In this document: one piece after another, positions 1 through 6,064 of the stretch
Position numbering within the stretch: the stretch's first letter is position 1
How the letters are laid out: each line of letters opens with the position of its first letter
Origin: Defluviitaleaceae bacterium
Lineage (GTDB): Bacteria; Bacillota_A; Clostridia; Lachnospirales; WQUN01
Direction of reading: 5' to 3'
NCBI GenBank assembly: GCA_009779525.1
Contig: WREB01000052.1
Coordinates: forward strand, 1-7,344
Length of the DNA stretch: 7,344 bases
The notes under the pieces: model-generated
Database searches by the model: none
What the model saw: only the letters and a program-made list of their open reading frames with translations
Told to the model about the DNA's origin: nothing
Made by a program: the position numbers and the translations under genes

Positions 1-171
1 ATATGTTCCTGTTGTAGATGTATGAATCGTTGTAATATTCGATCACGGTCCGAAGCGTTTCAAGGTACGTGGCGCAGGCGCCTTGGCTTCATCCCCTGAT
101 CCGCCGCAGGAAGACAGAAGCAGCGCCGCCGCTATTAAAATAAAGAATAATCTTACGACGCTTTTTTTCAT
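1..171 (-). pseudogene. Lipoprotein gene, 5' part, reading frame broken
   Basis: The ATG at 171-169 follows a GGGGG ribosome site (178-182) with 6 nt spacing. The first 22 residues form a classic lipoprotein signal peptide: Lys2-Lys3, a hydrophobic stretch at about residues 5-19 and the lipobox L-S-S-C ending at Cys22, followed by a Gly/Ser/Asp linker. The product should therefore be exported and anchored by a lipidated Cys22. This frame stops at a TGA at 43-45, after 42 codons. A second frame is open from 88 to the window edge and reads like real protein (ATYLETLRTVIEYYNDSYIY and on). The two frames differ by one base, so one base is missing or two are extra somewhere in 46-88, probably in the GC-rich stretch around 70-85. 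Whether this is a true pseudogene or a sequence error cannot be told here. The mature domain lies outside the window, so no function is assigned. Confidence 0.6.
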
Positions 172-212
172 TTGCTTCCCCCGCTTTATAACCATAAATG
201 CATTGCCGCACC

Positions 213-241
213 ATTTTACTTACGGGTTGACTGCAATACAA
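213..241 (-). promoter_or_regulatory. Sigma-70-type promoter of the lipoprotein gene
   Basis: On the minus strand TTGTAT (236-241) and TAAAAT (213-218) are separated by 17 bp. Each matches the -35/-10 consensus at four or five of six positions with ideal spacing. Transcription would start near 206, leaving a leader of about 35 nt before the ATG at 171. Its presence suggests the lipoprotein gene is transcribed separately from the 198-residue gene upstream. Confidence 0.5.
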
Positions 242-261
242 GCTTCGGATTTTTTTGTTTG

Positions 262-300
262 AAAAAAGGCGCGCCCGTGTTTTCCGTGGCGGGGGGCGTT
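262..300 (-). terminator. Possible weak terminator after the 198-residue gene
   Basis: Downstream of the stop at 320, the minus strand has a C-rich arm (CGCCC) that can pair with GGGCG about 17 nt later. This is followed by CGCC and a run of six T (262-267). The stem is short and the loop long, so it is only a candidate. The rest of 184-319 holds the lipoprotein promoter and no gene that I can see. Confidence 0.3.
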
Positions 301-319
301 GTTTTTTTACAATCGGCGG

Positions 320-916
320 TTATTTTTTGTTTGCGCGCGCGCTCTTTTCAAGCTCGATTAGTTTCATGATCCCGTCAAGCGCAACTTCGTCCGGGTCGTG
401 GAACCAAAAATGCTGGCGGTTGCCGTTCCGGCATATGTTGGTCAATTTTTTGCCGCATACGGTCACATCCTTGCCCGGGGCGCAGTTCCAGAGGTTGCAA
501 GGGTACTTGAGCGCGTAGCGCCTTTGTTCTTCCGGAGGGAACGAATCCGCAGGTTTTTGGGCGCAGTAGAGGACGTTGTCCCAAAGCAGTTCGCGCAGTT
601 CCGACTTGGTTGTTTCGTCCTCATATTCGGCAAGGTTTTCGAGGAACGCGGCAACGATCCATTTGTTGTCGCGCACGTTGAACGCGCCGCTTCCCGCGCC
701 CAGCTTTATGTAGCAGATCGTTCTTCCCCTGATCAAAGCCTTCCACGCGTTGGTGAAGCCCGCCCAGCCGGGCGCCATCCTGCCCGCCCTGAGCTTCGCG
801 ATAAATTCCAAAGCATGCGCCGCCTCGTTAGCGTCTAGATGCTTCGGGATTTCGTCCTCGATCATAGGCTTGGCAATGCGCTGCCTGTCCAAAAGGCTCG
901 GATTTTTTGCCGGCAT
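320..916 (-). CDS. Unrecognised 198-residue cysteine-containing protein
   Basis: I do not recognise this protein. The ATG at 916-914 has a strong GGGAGG ribosome site (923-928) 6 nt upstream. It has no signal peptide and no clear membrane segment, so it is probably cytoplasmic. The first half is charged and helical in character (residues 1-45), followed by a Trp/Gly-rich stretch (about 48-85) with W51, W58 and a K-L-G-A-G-S-G-A-F-N run at 71-80. The C-terminal third has Cys140, Cys145, Cys154 and Cys162. The spacing C-x4-C-x8-C-x7-C could fit a metal or Fe-S site, but Cys pairs are not in a standard zinc-ribbon spacing. A tail with H-D-P-D (173-176) and a Lys/Glu-rich helix ends the protein. 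It lies 16 nt downstream of the start-less frame at 933-1136 and may be transcribed with it. Codon use looks like the neighbouring genes. It is real as a gene; its function is unknown. Confidence 0.8.
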   Translation of the reverse strand: MPAKNPSLLDRQRIAKPMIEDEIPKHLDANEAAHALEFIAKLRAGRMAPGWAGFTNAWKALIRGRTICYIKLGAGSGAFNVRDNKWIVAAFLENLAEYEDETTKSELRELLWDNVLYCAQKPADSFPPEEQRRYALKYPCNLWNCAPGKDVTVCGKKLTNICRNGNRQHFWFHDPDEVALDGIMKLIELEKSARANKK

Positions 917-932
917 ATTTATCCTCCCATGT

Positions 933-1136
933 TTACAGTTTTATCCGCATCGCGGGGTGAATCCCGTTTTCCGAATGCGGCGTCCCGGTATGGCGAATCA
1001 GTTCTTCGATGCTAAGCAGATAGATTTGTTCAAAATCCGTTCGCGTATCCGGCTTTTCGTCAGCCTCATGCGCAATGGCGCGAACGCGTATCCGCCCTCG
1101 CGCGATTATATTATAATCGCGGGCATAAAGGGGGCG
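933..1136 (-). other. Open frame without a usual start; possible gene remnant
   Basis: Between an in-frame TAG (1137-1139) and TAA (933-935) on the minus strand lie 67 open codons with no in-frame ATG, GTG or TTG. The C-terminal part reads like real protein (for example TDFEQIYLLSIEELIRHTG, then a His/Pro-containing tail ending RIKL). It has plausible codon bias, with many G- or A-initial codons and about half ending in G or C. The stop lies 16 nt from the next start codon, with that gene's ribosome site in between, which is typical operon spacing. It could be the 3' remnant of a decayed gene, a gene using ATT or ATA as start, or a chance frame in GC-rich DNA. No family is recognised. Confidence 0.25.
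1101..1121. promoter_or_regulatory. Perfect 21-bp palindrome over the HAD-gene promoter
   Basis: The arms CGCGATTATA (1101-1110) and TATAATCGCG (1112-1121) are exact reverse complements around a single T. The right arm contains a consensus -10 box, TATAAT (1112-1117), on the plus strand. That would start transcription at about 1124, just before the ribosome site of the HAD gene. The minus strand reads TATAAT twice, at 1115-1110 and 1110-1105, so the site could also fire leftward. No good -35 box is visible on either strand. The position suggests an operator for a dimeric repressor overlying a divergent promoter. Confidence 0.5.
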
Positions 1137-1143
1137 CTAATCG

Positions 1144-1908
1144 GTGCTTGACGTTAGGCTTATCGCGACGGACCTCGACGGCACGTTTTTTAAAGACGAC
1201 AAAACGGTATCGGACTATACGCGCAGGGTGTTTCTTGCGTGCCGCGAAAAAGGGATTAAGACAGTCTTCGCGACGGCAAGGAGCTCGAGCGCGGTGAGGC
1301 TTTTGCCCGAGGGTTGCTTCGACGCGCAGATCACGATGAACGGCGCCGCCGCGAGGCTCGCAGACGGCTCGCGCATTTATGGAGCGCTGTTGAAACGGGA
1401 GGCGGCCGCGCCGCTGCTTTTGGCGTGCGACGCGCGGGGCATCAGAGTCGCCTCGCAAGTTGACAAAAAGCATTACGCGAATTTCGACGTCCAGAAAGAA
1501 TGGGACTGGATAACAGACTGGAGCTACGCCGATTTTTCGCGCCCCGAAGCGGACGCCGAAAAGATCTACGCGCTGGTACGCGGCCCGGAGGATTCCGATT
1601 TCATCAAAAATAACTTGCCCCAGGAAGCGTACTACGTCGAGAGCCGCGACAACTTCGCGATGGTCATGCACAAAGACGCGACCAAATCGAAGGCGCTCGC
1701 CGCGCTCGCCTTGCACTGGGGGATCGGACACGAAAAAATCGCCGCTTTCGGCGACGATTTAAACGACATCGACATGCTGCGTTTCGCGGGCTACGGCGTC
1801 GCGGTCGAAAACGCGCTGTCCGAGACTCAAGCCGCCGCCTCGCGCCGCTGCGGCAGCAACGAAGCCGACGGCCCCGCGAGATGGATCGAAGAAAACATTT
1901 TACATTAG
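1144..1908 (+). CDS. Cof-like HAD superfamily phosphatase (subfamily IIB)
   Basis: This is a 254-residue member of the Cof/HAD-IIB family of Mg2+-dependent phosphatases, which hydrolyse small phosphorylated metabolites such as sugar phosphates or flavin and pyridoxal phosphates. The exact substrate cannot be read from sequence. All catalytic motifs are present: motif I D10-L-D12-G-T (nucleophile Asp10, acid/base Asp12), motif II Thr44 in F-A-T-A-R, motif III Lys181 in T-K-S-K-A-L, and motif IV G-D204-D205-L-N207-D. The region between motifs II and III (about 80-175) is the C2-type cap. The start is GTG, with the ribosome site AAAGGGGG at 1127-1134 spaced 9 nt away. This start places motif I at the usual distance from the N-terminus. 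The last 9 bp overlap the 3' end of the oppositely directed argF. It is not part of the arginine operon, and no pathway link is evident. Confidence 0.93.
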   Translation: MLDVRLIATDLDGTFFKDDKTVSDYTRRVFLACREKGIKTVFATARSSSAVRLLPEGCFDAQITMNGAAARLADGSRIYGALLKREAAAPLLLACDARGIRVASQVDKKHYANFDVQKEWDWITDWSYADFSRPEADAEKIYALVRGPEDSDFIKNNLPQEAYYVESRDNFAMVMHKDATKSKALAALALHWGIGHEKIAAFGDDLNDIDMLRFAGYGVAVENALSETQAAASRRCGSNEADGPARWIEENILH

Positions 1909-2793
1909 CGTAGCCATCACGGCTTTTTGGATATGCAGGCGGTTTTCCGCCTCGTCGTAGATTTCGTTCGCGTGCTTAGCGAACAGGCCGTAGTCAATCT
2001 CCTCGCCCTTATGCGCGGGCAGGCAGTGCTGTATCATCGCGCTGTTCTTGGCAAGCGCCATCAGCTCGTCGGTGAGAGTGTAGCCCGCGAACGATTTCTT
2101 GCGCTTCTCGGCCTCGCCCTCCTGGCCCATGCTCGCCCAAACGTCCGTGAAAACGACGTCCGCCCCCTTGACCGCAACCTTCGGGTCATCGGTCAGAAGC
2201 ATATCGCCTTTCGCCGAAGCCAGCACTCCCGCGTCGGGCTTGTAGCCGTCCGGAGTCGCTATCTGAAGCTTCATTCCGCACTTCAGCGCGCCGACTATCA
2301 ACGAATTGCAAACGTTGTTGCCGTCGCCGACCCAGCCGACGGTGAGCCCCTCGAGCTTTCCCTTGTATTCGCGTATCGTCATCAGGTCGCCTAAAACCTG
2401 GCACGGGTGGCAAAAGTCGGTCAACCCGTTTATCACCGGCACGTCCGAATACATGGCCAGTTCCTCGACGTCCGACTGCTTGTACGTGCGGATCATTATC
2501 CCGTCGACGTACCTCGAAAGCACCTTCGCGGTGTCTTCGATGCTTTCGCCGCGCCCGAGCTGGATGTCCGTCTGCGAAAGGAACAGCGCGCTCCCGCCGA
2601 GTTGGTTTATTCCGACCTCGAACGAAACCCTGGTGCGTGTCGACGACTTAGAAAAAATCATCGCGAGGTGCTTGCCCGCGAGCAGCGGGTGCTTCTTGCC
2701 TTTCTTCAGTTCGGCCTTAAGCTTGTCGCCGAGGTCGAGGTAGTCGATTATCTCCGCCTTGCTTAAATCGGCCAGCTTCAGTAAGTGCTTCAT
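1900..2793 (-). CDS. argF: Ornithine carbamoyltransferase
   Basis: It transfers the carbamoyl group of carbamoyl phosphate to ornithine to give citrulline in the cytoplasm, normally as a trimer. The 297-residue length is slightly short for the family but both domains are complete. The carbamoyl-phosphate site S-T-R-T-R is at residues 51-55 and H-P-C-Q at 129-132. The ornithine-binding D-x-x-x-S-M-G is at 217-223, the catalytic H-C-L-P-A-H at 256-261, and the closing E-A-E-N-R-L is at 281-286. The usual Arg after H-C-L-P-A-H is Lys262 here, a mild change. The start ATG (2793-2791) has an AAAGGGGG ribosome site that runs from the argD stop codon, so translation is probably coupled. It is the last gene of the operon, which argues for the biosynthetic rather than the arginine-deiminase enzyme. 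Its stop overlaps the HAD gene, and no terminator is visible beyond it. Confidence 0.97.
   Translation of the reverse strand: MKHLLKLADLSKAEIIDYLDLGDKLKAELKKGKKHPLLAGKHLAMIFSKSSTRTRVSFEVGINQLGGSALFLSQTDIQLGRGESIEDTAKVLSRYVDGIMIRTYKQSDVEELAMYSDVPVINGLTDFCHPCQVLGDLMTIREYKGKLEGLTVGWVGDGNNVCNSLIVGALKCGMKLQIATPDGYKPDAGVLASAKGDMLLTDDPKVAVKGADVVFTDVWASMGQEGEAEKRKKSFAGYTLTDELMALAKNSAMIQHCLPAHKGEEIDYGLFAKHANEIYDEAENRLHIQKAVMATLM
1912..1928 (+). terminator. Weak possible terminator after the HAD gene
   Basis: Four bases after the HAD stop codon, AGCC (1912-1915) and GGCT (1921-1924) form a short stem with a 5-nt loop, and the T-run is at 1924-1928. It lies inside the 3' coding end of argF. The stem is only 4 bp, so this may not work alone. 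Confidence 0.25.
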
Positions 2794-2807
2794 TATTAAA
2801 TCCCCCT

Positions 2808-3947
2808 TTAGTTCGCGCAGCAGCGCTCCATGATATTTAGCCCTTCGTTAATCTCGTCTTCGGTGATCGTAAGCGGCGGCATCAGCCGCAGCGTTTCGTT
2901 GCCAGCCGTCAGGCATACGAGCCCGCTTGCCAGAAGCTTATCGACGAGCGCCCTGACGCTTTGGTGAGTCGCCTGGCAAACGGATGCGCCAAGCATAAGC
3001 CCCGCGCCTCGCGCGCCGGAAAGCCCGTTGATTTTTCCCAAGCCTTCTAACAGCGTCGCGCCCTTTTTCTTTACGCCCGGCAGCGCCTCTTCGATTATCT
3101 CAAGAGTCGCAAGCGCGGCGGCGCACGATATCGGATTGCCTCCGAATGTCGCGGCGTGGTCGCCCGGTTTTAGCACTTCGGAGCATTTCTTGTTTGCGAT
3201 GAAGCCGCCGAGCGGAAGGCCTCCCGCGATGCCCTTGGCGAAGCTGACGACGTCTGGCGAAATCCCGTATTCTTGGAAGGCGAACCAGCTTCCGGTCCTG
3301 CCGATGCCCGTCTGCACCTCGTCTATTAGAAGAAGCAGGTCGCGCTCGGCGCAGATTTTGGCGACTTCCCTAACGTATTCCGCGGGAAGCGGAACCACGC
3401 CGCCCTCGCCCTGCACGATCTCAATCAGCACCGCGCATATGCCCTCCGCGTTTTTTACCGCGTCGAGATCGCCGGCATCGGCGTGTAAAAATCCCGGCGT
3501 GAACGGGTCGAAGTTTTTGTGGAACGCATTCTGGCCGGTCGCCGCGAGCGTCGTCACGGTGCGTCCGTGGAAACTGTTGTTAAGCGTGAGGATCGCGCTT
3601 CGCCCCTCGCCGTGCGCGTCCTTCGAGTATTTGCGGGCGAGCTTTATCATGCCTTCGTTAGCCTCGGCGCCCGAGTTGGAAAAGAAGACGCATTCGAGCC
3701 CCGAGAGCGCGGCGAGTTTTATGGCCAGTTTTTTCGCCGGAAGCGTGTGGTAAAGGTTTGAAGTGTGCGCCAAAAGCCCCGCCTGATCCGAAACCGCTTT
3801 TACCCATTTCGGATTGGCGTAGCCGATCGAGTTGACGCCTATGCCCGACGCGAAATCGAGGTACGATTTACCGCAGTCGTCAAACAAGTGGCTTCCCTCG
3901 CCTTTTACGAACGTCACGCCGTAGCGGTTGTATGTGTTCATCAACAT
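2808..3947 (-). CDS. argD: Acetylornithine aminotransferase
   Basis: This PLP-dependent class III aminotransferase converts N-acetylglutamate semialdehyde plus glutamate to N-acetylornithine and 2-oxoglutarate. At 379 residues it is close to family length. The phosphate-binding N-S-G-A-E-A-N-E is at 91-98 and F-H-G-R-T at 126-130. The I-D-E-V-Q-T-G-I-G-R-T-G block has Asp209 for the pyridine nitrogen, and the Schiff-base lysine is Lys238 in S-F-A-K-G-I-A-G-G. A T-F-G-G-N-P motif follows near 268. The ATG at 3947-3945 is chosen because GGAGG at 3955-3959 lies 7 nt upstream; the next in-frame ATG (3941) would be 13 nt away. It sits 24 bp after argB and 14 bp before argF. As in many bacteria it might also act on succinyl-diaminopimelate in lysine synthesis; nothing here tests that. 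Confidence 0.97.
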   Translation of the reverse strand: MLMNTYNRYGVTFVKGEGSHLFDDCGKSYLDFASGIGVNSIGYANPKWVKAVSDQAGLLAHTSNLYHTLPAKKLAIKLAALSGLECVFFSNSGAEANEGMIKLARKYSKDAHGEGRSAILTLNNSFHGRTVTTLAATGQNAFHKNFDPFTPGFLHADAGDLDAVKNAEGICAVLIEIVQGEGGVVPLPAEYVREVAKICAERDLLLLIDEVQTGIGRTGSWFAFQEYGISPDVVSFAKGIAGGLPLGGFIANKKCSEVLKPGDHAATFGGNPISCAAALATLEIIEEALPGVKKKGATLLEGLGKINGLSGARGAGLMLGASVCQATHQSVRALVDKLLASGLVCLTAGNETLRLMPPLTITEDEINEGLNIMERCCAN

Positions 3948-3971
3948 AGTTTTTCCTCCGTCGTTAAAAAT

Positions 3972-4847
3972 CTATCCGGTAATCATCGTGCCCACCCCGC
4001 CCGTCGTAAGCATCTCCATCAGGATCGAGTGCGGAAGGCGGCCGTCAAGTATGTGCGCGCGGTTTACGCCGCTTCGTATCGCCTCGGCGCAGCAATCGCA
4101 CTTGGGGATCATTCCCCCGGTGATCGCGCCGCTTTTAATGTAGTTTTGCAATTCGCCGACGCGAAGCTCCGATACGAGCGAACCCTCGTCGGACGGGTCC
4201 GCGAGTATCCCGCGCACGTCGGTCAGAAGGATCAGGCACTCGGCCCCAAGCTTTGACGCGATCCGTCCGGCGGCGGTGTCCGCGTTGATATTGTAGACGT
4301 TCGGGTCCGCGGGTTCGCTCCCGGCATTTTTATCGCCAAGCGCGACGGTCGAGACAATCGGGATGTAGCCGCTCTCGAGCGCAACGTCGATCAGGCTCGC
4401 GTCGACTTCGGTGATCTCGCCGACAAGCCCGAGCTCCTCCGAGAGCGGCTTTGCTCGGAGCATCCCGCCGTCGATGCCGCTTAGGCTGACGGCCTTCCCC
4501 CCGAGCTCCCCCGCAAGCGCGGCGAGCTCTTTTCCTATCTTGCCCGCCAGGACCATTTGGACGACTTCCATGGTTTCCGCGTCGGTTTGCCTGAGTCCGT
4601 TGACGAATTTCGGCTGCTTGCCGATTTTTTCGAGAAGCTCGTTTATCTCGGGCCCGCCGCCGTGCACGACGACCATTTTTATTTTTGTCAGCGAAAGCAG
4701 CACGATGTCCGAGATGACCGCCCGTTTGAGCGCGGAATCCGACATCGCGGCGCCGCCGTACTTGACCACGACGGTCTTGCCGCTGTACTTCTGTATGTAG
4801 GGAAGCGCCTCGGAAAGTATTGCGGCGCGTTCGGACTGCGTCGTCAC
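3972..4847 (-). CDS. argB: Acetylglutamate kinase, arginine-inhibited type
   Basis: It phosphorylates N-acetylglutamate with ATP, the committed step of arginine synthesis. The 291-residue amino acid kinase fold shows V-K29-Y-G-G and H-G-G-G-P-E (62-67) for nucleotide binding, F-V-N-G-L-R86-Q-T-D for the substrate, Y-N-I-N-A-D190 with the catalytic aspartate, and G-G-M-I-P-K249. About 20 residues precede the first strand, matching the N-terminal helix of hexameric, arginine-inhibited kinases. The C-terminus keeps the arginine-site pattern H-I-L-D-G-R (265-270), then Glu279 and G-G-V-G-T. Feedback inhibition by arginine is therefore inferred, and it fits the acetyl-recycling pathway implied by argJ. 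The start is GTG within a 4-bp GTGA overlap with the argJ stop, and the upstream ribosome site is modest, so translational coupling is likely. Confidence 0.97.
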   Translation of the reverse strand: MTTQSERAAILSEALPYIQKYSGKTVVVKYGGAAMSDSALKRAVISDIVLLSLTKIKMVVVHGGGPEINELLEKIGKQPKFVNGLRQTDAETMEVVQMVLAGKIGKELAALAGELGGKAVSLSGIDGGMLRAKPLSEELGLVGEITEVDASLIDVALESGYIPIVSTVALGDKNAGSEPADPNVYNINADTAAGRIASKLGAECLILLTDVRGILADPSDEGSLVSELRVGELQNYIKSGAITGGMIPKCDCCAEAIRSGVNRAHILDGRLPHSILMEMLTTGGVGTMITG

Positions 4848-6064
4848 GACCTGTAGTCCCCGTTTATCCTGACGTACTCGCTAGTCAGGTCGCAGCCGTA
4901 TGTCTCCGCCGAATGACCGCCTCCGCCGTCTATCTCGCAGTCGATCAAAATGTCGTCTTGTTCTAAAATATTTTTCGCGAGCGTTTCGTCGAACGAAAGA
5001 CCTAAGCCTTCGTCGCAGACTAGCACGCGTCCCGCCGCTGATTGAAGCGCGACCTTGACCGATTTCGGGTCGAATTCGATTCCGGCGTAGCCGAGTGCGC
5101 AGAGGATCCGCCCGCAGTTGGCGTCCGAACCCGCGACCATCGTCTTGACTAAGCTCGAGGTGTTTACGCTCATCGAAAGCTTAACCGCCTCGCTTTCGCT
5201 TTTCGCGCCGGAAACGCGGCAGGTTATCAGCTTTCTCGCGCCCTCGCCGTCTTTCGCGATCATTTTTGCGAGGTTCAGGCATACTTCCTTAAGCGCCGCG
5301 GCGAACGCGTCGTAATCGCTTCCCCCGCGGGTTATGCATTCGTTTCCGGCAAGGCCTGAAGCCAAAATAGCGGTCATGTCGTTAGTCGAGGTGTCGCCGT
5401 CTACGCTGACGCGGTTGAAGCTTTCGTCGACCGATTCGGTCAGCGCCTTATGCAGCATCCCGGACGAGATCGCGCAGTCGGTCGTGACGAAGCAAAGCAG
5501 CGTCGCCATGTTGGGGTGTATCATCCCGCTGCCCTTGGCTATCGCGCCGACTTTAACCAGCGCGCCGCCGATCATTGTTTCGGCCGATGTTTCCTTCTGG
5601 GTCGTGTCGGTGGTCATTATCGCCTTTGCGGCGGCGTCGCTCCCGTTTGCGTCAAGCTCAGCGACAAGTTTCGGGATCGAACGCTCGATAGTTTCGACGG
5701 GCAGGCGCTGCCCGATCACTCCGGTCGAGTTTACGATTATCTCGTCGGTCCCGATCCCGGCGGCGCAGGCAAGCGCCGCGCAGCACCTGAGCGCGTTCGC
5801 CTCGCCGTCCTCGGCGCAGGCGTTGGCGTTGCCGCTGTTTACGAGTATCGCGCGCGCCTTTCCGTTTGAAAGATTTTTTTTCGTGACCTGTATCGGCGCC
5901 GCCTGGACGCGGTTGGTCGTGCAGACCGCCGCGGCGGAGCAATCGACGTCCGCGAGTATAAGCGCAAGGTCCTTCTTCGTGCTGTTCTTTCTTATCCCGC
6001 AGTGGACGCCCGAAGCCCTGAAGCCCTTGGGGAAAGTCACTCCGGTTTTTGCCGAATCATTCAT
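4844..6064 (-). CDS. argJ: Glutamate N-acetyltransferase / ornithine acetyltransferase
   Basis: It moves the acetyl group from N-acetylornithine to glutamate, releasing ornithine and regenerating N-acetylglutamate. Some members also use acetyl-CoA for the first step. The 406-residue precursor has the family landmarks: N-S-G-N-A-N-A-C at 76-83, the T114-G115 oxyanion pair in S-T-G-V-I-G, and the self-cleavage site in K-G-S-G-M-I-H-P-N-M-A-T. Cleavage is expected between Ala187 and Thr188, and Thr188 becomes the beta-chain nucleophile. The C-terminus (E-Y-V-R-I-N-G-D-Y-R) is typical. The ATG at 6064 has GAGG (6072-6075) 7 nt upstream and overlaps the argC end by 8 bp. It is Cys-rich for the family. 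Whether it is mono- or bifunctional cannot be read from sequence; no argA is in the window. Confidence 0.97.
   Translation of the reverse strand: MNDSAKTGVTFPKGFRASGVHCGIRKNSTKKDLALILADVDCSAAAVCTTNRVQAAPIQVTKKNLSNGKARAILVNSGNANACAEDGEANALRCCAALACAAGIGTDEIIVNSTGVIGQRLPVETIERSIPKLVAELDANGSDAAAKAIMTTDTTQKETSAETMIGGALVKVGAIAKGSGMIHPNMATLLCFVTTDCAISSGMLHKALTESVDESFNRVSVDGDTSTNDMTAILASGLAGNECITRGGSDYDAFAAALKEVCLNLAKMIAKDGEGARKLITCRVSGAKSESEAVKLSMSVNTSSLVKTMVAGSDANCGRILCALGYAGIEFDPKSVKVALQSAAGRVLVCDEGLGLSFDETLAKNILEQDDILIDCEIDGGGGHSAETYGCDLTSEYVRINGDYRS

Noticed and set aside
398..838. 146-codon plus-strand open frame
   Set aside because: It is antisense to the 198-residue gene, which has a strong GGGAGG site and a better protein-like composition.
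945..980. Inverted repeat CCGCAT / ATGCGG with a nested CGGG/CCCG stem
   Set aside because: It has short stems with a 24-bp interval, no T-run, and lies in a possible coding stretch. It is common by chance in GC-rich DNA.
750..1151. 133-codon plus-strand open frame running up to the HAD gene
   Set aside because: Its first half is antisense to the 198-residue gene and it has no clear ribosome site. The translation across 985-1151 is not obviously worse than the minus-strand frame, but the operon-like spacing favours the latter.
1111..1731. 206-codon minus-strand open frame
   Set aside because: It is antisense to the HAD phosphatase, Arg/Val-rich, with no recognisable motif; the plus-strand gene has all HAD motifs.
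3028..3753. 241-codon plus-strand open frame
   Set aside because: It lies wholly antisense to argD, whose PLP lysine and other motifs are intact; GC-rich third positions create long antisense frames.
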